Of a DNA stretch of 64,000 nucleotides, positions 41,701 through 50,013 are shown piece after piece. The number at the start of each line of letters is the position of its first letter. The stretch's first letter is position 1. Both the position numbers and the translations under genes were made by a program. The notes under the pieces were generated by a model, which was not told the DNA's origin, made no database searches, and worked only from the letters and a program-made list of their open reading frames with translations. The DNA comes from DATFRX01 sp035630615 (GTDB taxonomy: Bacteria > Actinomycetota > Actinomycetes > Propionibacteriales > Nocardioidaceae), in contig DASQKI010000079.1 of the NCBI GenBank assembly GCA_035630615.1, positions 75,617 to 139,616 of the forward strand, written 5' to 3'.

Positions 41701-43295
41701 GCACCCTAACCGGGACCGGCACGCTGATCTGGTTCATCCTCCGTCGCGACCGGGTCCGGCTGCCGGTCTGGATCGTCGCGATCACCCTGTCGATGATGGG
41801 ATCGGTCGCGAGCTTCGCCGACACCTACCCGACCGCCGCCGACCGCCAGAAGCGGGCCGACGTTCTCGACACCGCGATGGCGCAGCTCTTCACGGGGCCG
41901 GGCTACGGCCTGGACCACTACACCTACGGCGCGATGACGGCCAACGAGTTGCTGCCGTTCACCGCGATCGTCGTCGCCCTGATGAGCATCTTCCTCGTCG
42001 TGCGGCACACCCGCGCCGAAGAGGAGGATGGCCGGGCCGAGCTCATCCGCGCGGGCGCCGTCGGCCGGCACGCGTCGACGGCCGCGACCCTGGCCGTCGT
42101 CGGCGGAGCGCAACTCCTGTTGGCGGTGTTGCTCACCTTCGGACTGCCGGCCAGCCTTCCCGACCTGTCGACCTCCGGCTCGTTGGCCTTCGCCGCCGGC
42201 CTCGCCGGTGTTGGCCTCGTCTTCGCCGGTGTCGCCGTGTTCGTCGGCCAGCTCACCGTCAACGCGCGGACGGCGATCGGCATCTCATCGGTCGTGCTCG
42301 CCGCGACCTACTTGGTCCGAGCGCTCGGTGACATGACCGGGACTGGCCTGGCCTGGATCTCGCCGTTCGGATGGGCGACCGAGATGCGGGCCTACGTCGA
42401 CGTGCGTTGGTGGCCGCTGTTGCTGTCGGGCGTCGTCACGATCGCGTTGGTCGCGGCTGCCGTACAGGTCAGCGCCCGACGTGACGTGGGCGGTGCGCTG
42501 ATCGCCGATCGGCCGGGTTCGCCGGTCGGGTCGCGGCTGCTGTCCAGCCCGCTGGGTCTCGCCTTCCGGCTGCAGCGGGCCAGCCTGTTTTGGTGGAGCG
42601 TGTCGCTGTTCGGCCTCGGCCTGGTCTACGGTGGCGTCGCCGATCAGGCGGCCGAGCTCTACGAGGACGTCGACACCCTCGACGACTACCTGACGCGGAT
42701 CGGTGCCGCCGACCCGGCCGACCAATACCTGGCGATCACGCTGTCGATCTCGGCCCTGATCGCGATGGGCTATGCGGTGCAGTCGGCGTCGCGATCGCGC
42801 GGCGAGGAGGCGGCCCGCCGTGTCGAGCCGATCCTCGCGGCGGCCGTCAGTCGCTGGCGGTGGCTTGCGAGTCATCTGGCGATGGCGCTCGGCGGCAGCG
42901 TGATTTTGCTGTTCTCGTACGGCCTCGGGCTCGGGATCACCCGCGCGATCAGTACGGGCGACGCGGGCCAGGTGCCGCGTTTGGTCGGGGCGTCGCTCGC
43001 GTACTCACCCGCGCTGTGGGTCTTCGTCGGGATCGCAGCCGCACTCGTCGGACTGCTGCCGCGGGCGGTCGGTGCGACCTGGGCATTGCTGGGGCTGGTG
43101 GCCTTCGTCGGTTTCCTCGGCCCGCTGCTCCAGCTGCCCGACTGGGCCTACGACCTCTCCCCGGTTGATCGCATCCCGGACCTGCCGGTCGCCGACTTCA
43201 CCGCGACGCCCCTGATCGTGCTCACAGCCATTGCGGCCGGGCTCGTGGCAGTCGGCCTGGTCGGTTTCCGTCGCCGCGACATCATCGAGGCCTAG
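41697..43295 (+). CDS. ABC-type exporter permease subunit
   Basis: A 532-residue polytopic membrane protein with about 12 helices arranged as two similar halves (residues about 1-265 and 285-532). It is typical of actinobacterial multidrug/tetronasin-type exporters with a double-length permease. Arg/Glu-rich cytoplasmic loops (RHTRAEEEDGRAELIRAG and SRSRGEEAARRVEPILAA) occupy equivalent positions in each half. Translationally coupled to the ATPase. The exported substrate is unknown. Confidence 0.9.
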   Translation: MSTLTGTGTLIWFILRRDRVRLPVWIVAITLSMMGSVASFADTYPTAADRQKRADVLDTAMAQLFTGPGYGLDHYTYGAMTANELLPFTAIVVALMSIFLVVRHTRAEEEDGRAELIRAGAVGRHASTAATLAVVGGAQLLLAVLLTFGLPASLPDLSTSGSLAFAAGLAGVGLVFAGVAVFVGQLTVNARTAIGISSVVLAATYLVRALGDMTGTGLAWISPFGWATEMRAYVDVRWWPLLLSGVVTIALVAAAVQVSARRDVGGALIADRPGSPVGSRLLSSPLGLAFRLQRASLFWWSVSLFGLGLVYGGVADQAAELYEDVDTLDDYLTRIGAADPADQYLAITLSISALIAMGYAVQSASRSRGEEAARRVEPILAAAVSRWRWLASHLAMALGGSVILLFSYGLGLGITRAISTGDAGQVPRLVGASLAYSPALWVFVGIAAALVGLLPRAVGATWALLGLVAFVGFLGPLLQLPDWAYDLSPVDRIPDLPVADFTATPLIVLTAIAAGLVAVGLVGFRRRDIIEA

Positions 43296-43324
43296 GGCGG
43301 ATTCGTCCCCCGAACCCTTTCGAT

Positions 43325-43368
43325 CTGCGCATCAGATCTGTTGCCCGCGCATCAGATCTGATGCGCAG
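43325..43368. terminator. 16-bp perfect inverted repeat after the exporter operon
   Basis: CTGCGCATCAGATCTG (43325-43340) pairs exactly with 43353-43368 over a 12-base loop. The word GCGCATCAGATCTG is also directly repeated (43327 and 43347). It starts 29 bases after the permease stop and is probably a terminator. Confidence 0.6.
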
Positions 43369-43443
43369 TTCGGCAAGGTCGCCGGTCAAACCGCTCGACA
43401 TGCCGGCTATGCCACGGTTCTGCAAGCTGCGATGAGATCGTTC

Positions 43444-43474
43444 TTGCGAATCGTTTGCAAGAACGACTAAGAAT
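43444..43474 (+). promoter_or_regulatory. Nur-box-like operator and promoter of the Ni/Co transporter operon
   Basis: TTGCGA-N5-TTGCAA at 43444-43460 matches the Streptomyces Nur (nickel uptake regulator) box TTGCAA-N5-TTGCAA at 11 of 12 positions. It sits inside a larger inverted repeat (GTTCTTGC/GCAAGAAC). A -10-like TAAGAAT follows at 43468-43474, so the box covers the -35 region and spacer. I see no cobalamin riboswitch in the 236-base gap. Confidence 0.6.
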
Positions 43475-43531
43475 GAGGGTACGAAACCGGCGCCGAGGCA
43501 TGGCGTCGTCGGGCCGACCGGGAGGTGGCGC

Positions 43532-44230
43532 GTGCACGTACCTGATGGATTCATCGACGCTCCGACGTCGGTGGCTGCCGGCGGCGTCGCACTGGTCGGG
43601 GTCGCAGCATGTCTGCGCGGGGCGCGGCGCGAGCTCGACGAGCGGACGGCGCCACTCGCGGGGTTGGTGGCAGCGTTCGTCTTCTCGGTCCAGATGCTCA
43701 ACTTCCCGGTCGGCGCCGGCACGAGTGGTCACCTGATGGGAGGAGCGCTGGCCGCCGTCCTCATCGGACCGTGGACCGGCGCACTGGCGGTCTCCGTTGT
43801 CCTCGGTGTCCAGGCACTGCTGTTCGCCGATGGCGGGCTCAGTGCGCTCGGCATCAACATCATCCTGATGGCTCTGATCACGGTCCTCGTGGGCTACACC
43901 AGCTTCCGGCTTCTGATGCGGGTCATGCCGCGCCGGATCACGTCGGTCCCGCTGGCCGCTGGCATCGCGGCGTTCGTCTCGGTGCCGGTCGCGGCTGCGG
44001 CGTTCGTCGGCTTCTACGCGATCGGTGGCACCAGCGACGTCAGCATCGGCGCGGTCGCCTCGGCGATGATCGGCGTCCACGTTTTGATCGGTGTCGGCGA
44101 GGGCGTCATCACGGCACTCACCGTGGGCAGCGTGCTCGCGGTCCGGCCGGACTTGGTCTATGGCGCGCGCGACCTGTTGCCCAAGCAACAACTCGAGCTG
44201 CGTCGGTCCTCGCCGGAGGCGAGCTCATGA
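43532..44230 (+). CDS. ECF-type nickel/cobalt transporter S component (CbiM/NikM-like)
   Basis: A 232-residue membrane protein with the hallmark N-terminus (Met-)His-Val-Pro-Asp-Gly-Phe-Ile, whose His2 helps bind the metal, about seven helices, and NFPVGAGTSGHLMGGALAAVL. The GTG start at 43532 has GGGAGG 6 bases upstream. It is the first gene of a four-gene operon with PDGLE, CbiQ-like and CbiO-like genes. The Nur-like box argues for nickel rather than cobalt. Its stop overlaps the next start by ATGA. Confidence 0.92.
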   Translation: MHVPDGFIDAPTSVAAGGVALVGVAACLRGARRELDERTAPLAGLVAAFVFSVQMLNFPVGAGTSGHLMGGALAAVLIGPWTGALAVSVVLGVQALLFADGGLSALGINIILMALITVLVGYTSFRLLMRVMPRRITSVPLAAGIAAFVSVPVAAAAFVGFYAIGGTSDVSIGAVASAMIGVHVLIGVGEGVITALTVGSVLAVRPDLVYGARDLLPKQQLELRRSSPEASS

Positions 44231-44637
44231 GTGAGCGCAGCGAGTCAACGATGGACACAGCCGCGACGACCGAACCCACGGCATCCGGCCCGTCCCGTCG
44301 CACTCAGCTGTTCGTCCTCGGAGGCCTGCTGGTGGCCGTCGTCCTGGCCGGCATCGTCAGCTTCTATGCCAGCTCCGATCCGGACGGGCTCAGCAAGGTG
44401 TCGGAGGACAAAGGCTTCGCGCAGTCGGAGAAGGACCATCGGCTCGGCGACTCGCCGCTGGCCGACTACAGCACCAAGGACGTCGACAACGACCGGCTGT
44501 CCGGCGGCATGGCGGGTGTGATCGGAGTCGGGGTCACGTTCGTCGTCGCTGGTGGGCTGACGCTGCTCGTCCGCCGCCGCGGTCAATCTTCCGAGGCTTC
44601 CGACGACCCGGCTGCGGCCGAAGCGCACCGTCCGTGA
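44227..44637 (+). CDS. PDGLE-domain protein (CbiN/NikN-like accessory subunit)
   Basis: A 136-residue protein with two transmembrane helices (about 27-47 and 95-115) flanking an external loop that contains SSDPDGLSKVSEDKGFAQSE, the PDGLE signature. It replaces CbiN in many actinobacterial metal ECF transporters and is needed with the CbiM-type subunit. Both ends overlap neighbouring genes by four bases (ATGA and GTGA), so the operon is tightly coupled. Confidence 0.9.
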   Translation: MSERSESTMDTAATTEPTASGPSRRTQLFVLGGLLVAVVLAGIVSFYASSDPDGLSKVSEDKGFAQSEKDHRLGDSPLADYSTKDVDNDRLSGGMAGVIGVGVTFVVAGGLTLLVRRRGQSSEASDDPAAAEAHRP

Positions 44638-45401
44638 CTGCAAGCGGCTCTGACGGCCTCTATCGACCCGGTGGCAGCCGGATCCATCGGCTGCCGGCAC
44701 ACGCCAAGGTGCTCGCCGTGCTGGTGTTCGTCATCGCGGTCGTGTCGACGCCGGGGCAGGTGGTCGCGGCATTCGTGGCGTACGCCGGGCTCTTGGCGAC
44801 CGTGACGGCTGCCTCCGGCGTCGCCGTACGCTTCCTCGCCCGTGGGCTCGTCGTCGAGACACCGTTCGTCGTCTTCGCAGCTCTGCTGCCGTTCATCGCC
44901 CGCGGCCAGCAGGTCGACGTGCTCGGCCTGTCGCTCAGCCACGACGGGCTCGTCGATGCCGGCACGCTGCTCGCCAAGGCCACGCTCGGTGTCTGGACGT
45001 CGATGCTGCTCGCCTCGACGACCCGGCCACAGGAGCTCGTCGCGGGCTTGCAGCGGCTGCGGCTGCCGGGGCTGTTGGTCGAGACGCTGTCGTTCATGGT
45101 CCGCTACCTCGACGTGGTCACCGATGACCTGCGACGGATGCGGATCGCCCGCGAGTCCCGCGCGTTCAGCGCCCGAGGGCCGCGGCACTGGAAGGTGCTT
45201 GCAACGTCGGCGGGCGCGTTGTTCGTACGGTCCTACGAGAGAGGCGAGCGGGTGCATCTGGCCATGTTGAGCCGCGGTTATGCCGGTCGACTCGTGTTGT
45301 CGGCCGACCGGGCGGCGACCCGGCGCGACTGGTTCACGGCCGCGCTGCTCCCCGCTTGCGGCGTCGCGATCGCGGTCGCAGCTCGGGTCGGTGCGTCATG
45401 A
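44634..45401 (+). CDS. ECF transporter T component (CbiQ/NikQ-like)
   Basis: A 255-residue transmembrane coupling protein with four to five N-terminal helices, a helical coupling region containing the two Ala-Arg-Gly-like motifs (ESRAFSARGPRHWK and LAMLSRGYAGR), and a final helix. It joins the metal-binding S component to the ATPase. GTG start at 44634, overlapping the PDGLE stop. Confidence 0.92.
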   Translation: MTASGSDGLYRPGGSRIHRLPAHAKVLAVLVFVIAVVSTPGQVVAAFVAYAGLLATVTAASGVAVRFLARGLVVETPFVVFAALLPFIARGQQVDVLGLSLSHDGLVDAGTLLAKATLGVWTSMLLASTTRPQELVAGLQRLRLPGLLVETLSFMVRYLDVVTDDLRRMRIARESRAFSARGPRHWKVLATSAGALFVRSYERGERVHLAMLSRGYAGRLVLSADRAATRRDWFTAALLPACGVAIAVAARVGAS

Positions 45402-45439
45402 CCGGCGCTCATGCGGAGACGGAGGAGGCGGCGTGGTGA
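45398..45439 (+). other. 13-codon linker ORF between cbiQ- and cbiO-like genes
   Basis: ATG at 45398 overlaps the cbiQ stop (ATGA), runs 13 codons and ends at TGA 45437-45439, overlapping the GTG start of the ATPase at 45433. The peptide would be MTGAHAETEEAAW. It may simply carry ribosomes to the next start; there is no sign it is a functional peptide. Confidence 0.25.
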
Positions 45440-46221
45440 CGACACCGGCGTTGGAGGTACGCGACCTCGCCTATGCCTATCCGGACGGTCGACAGGTGCT
45501 GTACGGCGTCAGCCTCACGATGCACGCGGGCGAACGGGTGGCGCTCCTCGGCCCCAACGGAGCCGGCAAGACCACGCTGGTCCTGCATCTCAACGGCATC
45601 CTGACCGCCGGCCATGGGTCGGTCACCGTCGCCGGTCTGCCGGTCGAACCCCAACACCTGCAGGAGATCCGGCGTCGCGTCGGCATCGTGTTCCAGGACC
45701 CTGACGACCAGCTCTTTATGCCCACCGTCGCCGAGGACGTGGGGTTCGGCCCGACCAATCTGGGTCTGGATCGCGAGGCGGTGGCCGAACGTGTGTCCGA
45801 GGCATTGGCGGCAGTCGGCATGTCCGACCATGCCGATCGGGCGCCGCACCATCTGTCCTTCGGCCAGCGTCGCCGCGTCGCGGTCGCTACGGTGTTGGCG
45901 ATGCGGCCGGAGCTGCTGGTTCTCGACGAGCCGACCAGCAACCTCGATCCGGCCAGCCGCCGCGAGCTGGCCGACATCCTCGAGACCCTGTCGCTGCCGA
46001 CGCTCATCGTGACCCACGACCTGCCGTACGCCTGGCAGTTGTGCCCTCGGTCCGTGTTGCTCGACGAGGGCGTCATCGCGGCCGATCGACCGACGGCGGA
46101 GATGCTCACCGACGAGGAGTTGCTGCGGGCGCACCGACTGGAGCTGCCCTACGGCTTCGATCCGACGGTGGCGCCGCCGGCGAGTCTGCAGTGGGCGTCT
46201 GTCAGGCCGCGTCGGACCTAG
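45433..46221 (+). CDS. ECF transporter A component ATPase (CbiO/NikO-like)
   Basis: A 262-residue ABC ATPase with Walker A GPNGAGKTTLVLH (about 38-50), Q-loop VGIVFQDPDDQLFMPTV, signature LSFGQRRRVAVATVL and Walker B LLVLDEPTSNLDP. The QDPDDQLF segment is characteristic of ECF-type A components. GTG at 45433 has GGAGG 4-5 bases upstream. The last 20 bases overlap the convergent alpha/beta hydrolase gene. Confidence 0.93.
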   Translation: MVTTPALEVRDLAYAYPDGRQVLYGVSLTMHAGERVALLGPNGAGKTTLVLHLNGILTAGHGSVTVAGLPVEPQHLQEIRRRVGIVFQDPDDQLFMPTVAEDVGFGPTNLGLDREAVAERVSEALAAVGMSDHADRAPHHLSFGQRRRVAVATVLAMRPELLVLDEPTSNLDPASRRELADILETLSLPTLIVTHDLPYAWQLCPRSVLLDEGVIAADRPTAEMLTDEELLRAHRLELPYGFDPTVAPPASLQWASVRPRRT

Positions 46222-47002
46222 CCTCGGCGCTTGCGCGCAAGATGACCTCGGCGATCAGCTCGGGGTTGTCGCCCATCGGTACGTGTCCGCAGCCAGGCAG
46301 CGAGATGTGGACGGCATTCGGCAACCGGCGTCGGGCGATGTCGGCCTGGCGTGGAAACAAGACGCGATCGCGGTCGCCCCAGGCGATGGTCGTCGGGACC
46401 GATGGGACCGCCCGGCAGTGGTAGGCCTTGCCTGCTGCGGCGGTCGGCTTGAACGCGACCGAGTCGCGCATCGCCATCGCGTCGCCGAGGAAACGTACTT
46501 CGTCGATCCGATCCGGGCGAGAGTAGATCGTGCGTACGCTCTCGCGGCGCAGCCGGGGGTTGGCCGCGATCCGGCGCAGCATCGACTCGGGGATGCGGGT
46601 CGACATCCGCAGCGAGCTCAGGAGCGCAACGGCGTACCGGCGCTCCGCCGCGGTCCAAAAGCCGGCGGGGGAGAGTGTGGTCACGCTGCGAGCGAGACCG
46701 GCGGCTCCGAGCTCGAGGGCGATCGCGCCGCCCAGCGAGTTGCCCGCGATGTGCGGCGTCTCGATGCCGAGGTCGTCGATGAACGCGCCGAAGTTGGTGA
46801 TCGTCGTCGGCATGTCGTAGGTCATGTCCTCGGGCAGCCCGGGCGACTCGCCGAAGCCCGGCAGGTCGACGGCGATGACCTCGTGCTCCTCGGCCAGCAG
46901 CGGGATGACCGGATCCCAGGCCTGGCGCCGATGCCCGATGCCGTGGATCAACAGCAGTCGTTCGCCTGCACCGGTACGCAGGTAGCGAATGTCGATGCCC
47001 AT
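46202..47002 (-). CDS. Alpha/beta hydrolase
   Basis: A 266-residue alpha/beta hydrolase. The oxyanion region is LLLIHGIGHRRQAWD, the nucleophile elbow GNSLGGAIALE (Ser near residue 100), the acid in IAWGDRDRVLF and the catalytic His in LPGCGHVPMGD, a complete triad. The start at 47000-47002 has GGAGG 5 bases upstream. A TGACA-N7-TGTCA palindrome lies 36 bases upstream, the same site found before the CoA-racemase and fadA genes, which suggests a lipid-linked esterase role. Confidence 0.9.
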   Translation of the reverse strand: MGIDIRYLRTGAGERLLLIHGIGHRRQAWDPVIPLLAEEHEVIAVDLPGFGESPGLPEDMTYDMPTTITNFGAFIDDLGIETPHIAGNSLGGAIALELGAAGLARSVTTLSPAGFWTAAERRYAVALLSSLRMSTRIPESMLRRIAANPRLRRESVRTIYSRPDRIDEVRFLGDAMAMRDSVAFKPTAAAGKAYHCRAVPSVPTTIAWGDRDRVLFPRQADIARRRLPNAVHISLPGCGHVPMGDNPELIAEVILRASAEARSDAA

Positions 47003-47035
47003 GGGTACCTCCGAGTCGACGTCCCCCACGTGGGC

Positions 47036-47060
47036 TATGTGACAGTCATGGTGTCACATA
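47036..47060. promoter_or_regulatory. TGACA-N7-TGTCA operator, site 1
   Basis: TATGTGACA (47036-47044), seven bases, TGTCACATA (47052-47060): a perfect 9-bp inverted repeat upstream of the alpha/beta hydrolase start at 47002. It includes the stop codon of the methyltransferase-like gene. The same core spacing occurs at 48809-48825 and 56883-56899. Confidence 0.6.
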
Positions 47061-47926
47061 ACCGTATCCAAGCCCGGCGGGACTGGAATGAGCTCAGCGA
47101 TCGGCACGTCGGCCTCGGCGGCTGGACGCGAGACGAACAACTCGGCGTGGTAGTAGCCGGTGTCTTCCTTGCCGGCCGCCGACAGGCCCAGCATGTCGAT
47201 CCGCTTCAGTGCCGCCTGCTGTTCTTCGGCGTCGGTGAAGCGCCGTTGCGGGAAGGTCCGGGTGGCGAGTTTCTCGGTGACCAGGCCGAAGCCGGCCAGC
47301 GCCGACGCGATCGGGCCGTACGACACCTCGCGAAGCACCAGTGCCACGACCCAAGGCGGCTCCGCGACGGCGCCGAGCACACGCTCGAACGTCAGATGGC
47401 CGATGTATCCGACGCCGCCGCTGACGGTGATCATCGTCGCGTCCGACACCGCGGACCGAAACGCCGGGCTCGGCTCGTCGGCCTCGAGGTTTTCGGCGAA
47501 GGCCTCGTCGAGCAGGCCGACCCGGGCGGCATAGCGGACCGCCGGTGCCGCGAGGTCATGACCGACCATGCGAGGGGCGCCGGGCAGCTGGCGGGCCGCG
47601 AAGTACGAGCGGTCGTGCGCGATCAGATCGGTCGCCGTAGCCGAGTCGGGCTCGGCGGCGTAGTGGTCGTATAGGTCGACCAGCGACACGTCATGGGCGA
47701 GCAGGGCGGCGTTGACCCCGTATGAGCAGCACAGGTCGACGATCGTCTCGCGTCGCCGCCGTACCGCGAGCATGGCTCGGATCGCGCCCTGGGCATGATG
47801 CGGGATCTGGTAGTCGTACGGGCGCAGCGCCGCGTAGTAGGCCCGCGGGTCGTCGCGGTCGTAGATGTCGTCGAAGCTGGTCTTGCCGGCGAGGGGATCG
47901 CCCTCGGCGAGTTCCCGCGGTGACAT
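47054..47926 (-). CDS. Class I methyltransferase-like protein
   Basis: A 290-residue protein with a Rossmann-type start TIVDLCCSYGVNAALLAHD (about 60-78), resembling SAM-binding motif I, and DATMITVSGGVGYIGHLTFERVL later. The substrate cannot be told. GGGAGGAG lies 4-6 bases before the ATG at 47926. It is 30 bases downstream of the DtxR-like gene on the same strand, so the two form an operon. Confidence 0.7.
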   Translation of the reverse strand: MSPRELAEGDPLAGKTSFDDIYDRDDPRAYYAALRPYDYQIPHHAQGAIRAMLAVRRRRETIVDLCCSYGVNAALLAHDVSLVDLYDHYAAEPDSATATDLIAHDRSYFAARQLPGAPRMVGHDLAAPAVRYAARVGLLDEAFAENLEADEPSPAFRSAVSDATMITVSGGVGYIGHLTFERVLGAVAEPPWVVALVLREVSYGPIASALAGFGLVTEKLATRTFPQRRFTDAEEQQAALKRIDMLGLSAAGKEDTGYYHAELFVSRPAAEADVPIAELIPVPPGLDTVM

Positions 47927-47956
47927 CGGCTCCTCCCGACTGTGGACGCTGCGACG

Positions 47957-48622
47957 TTATCCGATCGGCTCGACGAACAATGCGCTGGCGTCCTGACGGG
48001 TCAGCCGGATCGTGCCGCCGGGTGCCTCGACGACGACGTCGGAGCCGTCCGTGGCGGCGACGATCTCGATGCCGGGGAAGCAGCCGATCGACGCCAGCCG
48101 AGGCAACTGCTCGGGGTCGTCCTGCAAGACCTCGCCGATCCGCAGCAACCGGACCGGGCGCGGCGTAGGCCCGGCCGCCTCGGCGAGCGACATCGCGCCG
48201 GCCGCCGTATCGGGTTGTGATTCCTCGCCCGACGGTGGGATCGGCCCGCCATAGGGCGACGTGACGCCGTCGCGCAGCTGTCGCGTCATCTTGGCCACGA
48301 CGATGTCGCCGGCGACCCGCTCCCAACGGCAGGCCTCGGCGTGCACGTCGGCCCAGGCGACGCCGAGTACTTGGGCCAGGAACGCCTCGATCGTTCGGTG
48401 CCGGCGTACCGCCGAAGTCGCCCGCTCCCGGCCCTCCGAGGTCAGAGCCCAGCCCGCTGGCGTCGAGGTGAGCAGGCCTGCCTCGGCCGCGGTCTGCGCG
48501 GTCGCCGCCACCGCGGGATCGTGCAGCCGGGCGCGGAGGTGTGGCTCGTTGGCCGGTACGCGGTCCTCGTCGCAATCGGCGACGACGCGCAGCAGCGTGT
48601 CCACGCGGACTTCCACGCTCAT
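47957..48622 (-). CDS. DtxR-like metal-dependent transcriptional regulator
   Basis: A 221-residue protein. The N-terminal region aligns only loosely with a winged helix (LLTSTPAGWALTSEGRERA). The central dimerisation domain keeps DtxR metal ligands in VRRHRTIEAFL (His, Glu) and VHAEACRWERV (His, Cys, Glu), but Arg replaces the His that follows the Glu in DtxR (HDEACRWEHV). The C-terminal FeoA/SH3-like domain covers about 150-221. The start at 48620-48622 has GAGGAC upstream. It may respond to Mn, Fe or another metal; site 2 seems altered. Confidence 0.8.
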   Translation of the reverse strand: MSVEVRVDTLLRVVADCDEDRVPANEPHLRARLHDPAVAATAQTAAEAGLLTSTPAGWALTSEGRERATSAVRRHRTIEAFLAQVLGVAWADVHAEACRWERVAGDIVVAKMTRQLRDGVTSPYGGPIPPSGEESQPDTAAGAMSLAEAAGPTPRPVRLLRIGEVLQDDPEQLPRLASIGCFPGIEIVAATDGSDVVVEAPGGTIRLTRQDASALFVEPIG

Positions 48623-48728
48623 GCCGTCCTCGGCCTCCATGGATCGGTGCCGTCGTCAACGCCAACCTAGCCAGCCGCGCCGATGTTCCGCATGGCTGCC
48701 GTCTCACCTCCCCTGTTAGACCCCGAGT

Positions 48729-48780
48729 TTTGGCGTGAGATTCAGCTTTGAGGGCCGGCCGAGTCGAATCTCACGCCAAA
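48729..48780. repeat. 15-bp perfect inverted repeat in a divergent intergenic region
   Basis: TTTGGCGTGAGATTC (48729-48743) pairs exactly with 48766-48780 over a 22-base loop. It lies between the divergent DtxR-like and CoA-racemase genes, where a terminator is not expected. Confidence 0.65.
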
Positions 48781-48798
48781 CATGGGTTTCGCGAGCGG

Positions 48799-48829
48799 TT
48801 GACGATCGTGACAGTGGTGCTGTCACAAT
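48799..48829 (+). promoter_or_regulatory. Promoter with TGACA-N7-TGTCA operator, site 2
   Basis: TTGACG (48799-48804) and CACAAT (48824-48829) are plausible -35 and -10 elements. Between and across them lies GTGACAG-TGGTG-CTGTCAC (48808-48826), a perfect 7-bp inverted repeat. The -10 is about 7 bases from the ATG at 48836, so the transcript is likely leaderless or nearly so. Confidence 0.55.
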
Positions 48830-48835
48830 CGGAGT

Positions 48836-50011
48836 ATGAGCTCCGGACCCCTGCACGGCGTACGCGTCGTCGAGCTGGCCGGCATCGGTCCGGCGCCGTT
48901 CGCCGCGATGCTGCTGGCGGACCTCGGCGCCGACGTGATCCGGATCGATCGGCCCGGCGGCGGGCTGCAACCGGCGCCACCGGACTACAACCTGCTCGCC
49001 CGGGGTCGACCGAGCGTGGCGATCGACCTCAAGCGGCCGGAGGGAGTACGCGCGGTCCTTGATCTTGTCGGTGCCGCGGACGTACTCCTCGAGGGCTTCC
49101 GCCCCGGCGTCGCCGAGCGCCTCGGCCTCGGGCCCGACGACTGCCACGCGGTCAACCCCCGACTGGTCTACGGCCGGATGACCGGATGGGGTCAGGACGG
49201 CCCGCTGGCCCAGAGGGCAGGGCACGACATCGACTACATCGCACTGTCCGGCGTACTCCACGGGATCGGCCGGGCCGGTGGGCCGCCGCAGATCCCCACG
49301 AATCTCCTCGGCGACTTCGGTGGCGGCGGCCTGTACCTCGTCGTCGGTGTACTCGCGGCGCTCGTCGAGTCCCGTGCGTCGGGCCAGGGCCAGGTCGTCG
49401 ACGCCGCGATCGTCGACGGCAGTGCTCATCTCGCGACGATGATCGCGGGTCTGGTCGCGGGCGGCGTCTGGCGCGACGAGCGAGGGGTCAACCTGCTCGA
49501 CGGTGGTGCGCCGTTCTACGACGTCTACGAGACGGCCGACGGTGGACACATCGCCCTCGGGGCGCTGGAGCCGCAGTTTTGGCAAGCCTTCCTCGATCGG
49601 TTGGCCAGCATCGATGTCGATGTCGACGAGCTGCCGGACCGCAACGACTTGAGCACCTGGCCATTGCTACGCAAACGGCTGGCCGAGACCTTCGCGACTC
49701 GGACCCGAGACGAGTGGGTCGGAGTCTTCGACGGCAGCGACGCCTGCGTGACGCCGGTGCTGTCGATGACTGAGGCGGCGGCCCAACCGCATCTCGCCGC
49801 GCGCGGCACGTACGTCGACCACGCGGGCGTGACCCAACCGGCGCCGGCTCCACGCTTCTCGCGTACTCCCGCAACGCTGTCGACACCACCGACCCACCCC
49901 GGCGCCGACAGCGCAGAAGCCTTGCGGCGTTGGGGTATCGGCGACGTCGACGCACTTGTCGAAGCCGGCGTCGTCATCCAAGCGTCCACGACCGGCGAAC
50001 CGAAGGAGTGA
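48836..50011 (+). CDS. CaiB/BaiF family CoA transferase, alpha-methylacyl-CoA racemase-like
   Basis: A 391-residue family III CoA-transferase-fold protein. The N-terminal GVRVVELAGIGPAPFAAMLLADLGADVIRID (in parts) binds CoA. The pair HDIDYIALSG and LLGDFGGGG carries the catalytic His and Asp of alpha-methylacyl-CoA racemases such as mycobacterial MCR. It would epimerise 2-methylacyl-CoA esters before beta-oxidation of branched fatty acids or sterol side chains. An acyl-CoA dehydrogenase gene follows by 2 bases. Confidence 0.9.
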   Translation: MSSGPLHGVRVVELAGIGPAPFAAMLLADLGADVIRIDRPGGGLQPAPPDYNLLARGRPSVAIDLKRPEGVRAVLDLVGAADVLLEGFRPGVAERLGLGPDDCHAVNPRLVYGRMTGWGQDGPLAQRAGHDIDYIALSGVLHGIGRAGGPPQIPTNLLGDFGGGGLYLVVGVLAALVESRASGQGQVVDAAIVDGSAHLATMIAGLVAGGVWRDERGVNLLDGGAPFYDVYETADGGHIALGALEPQFWQAFLDRLASIDVDVDELPDRNDLSTWPLLRKRLAETFATRTRDEWVGVFDGSDACVTPVLSMTEAAAQPHLAARGTYVDHAGVTQPAPAPRFSRTPATLSTPPTHPGADSAEALRRWGIGDVDALVEAGVVIQASTTGEPKE

Positions 50012-50013
50012 CC

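Noticed and set aside
43296..43531. Cobalamin riboswitch before the CbiM-like gene
   Set aside because: No B12-box or typical conserved stem is visible; the region instead holds a terminator palindrome and a Nur-like box.
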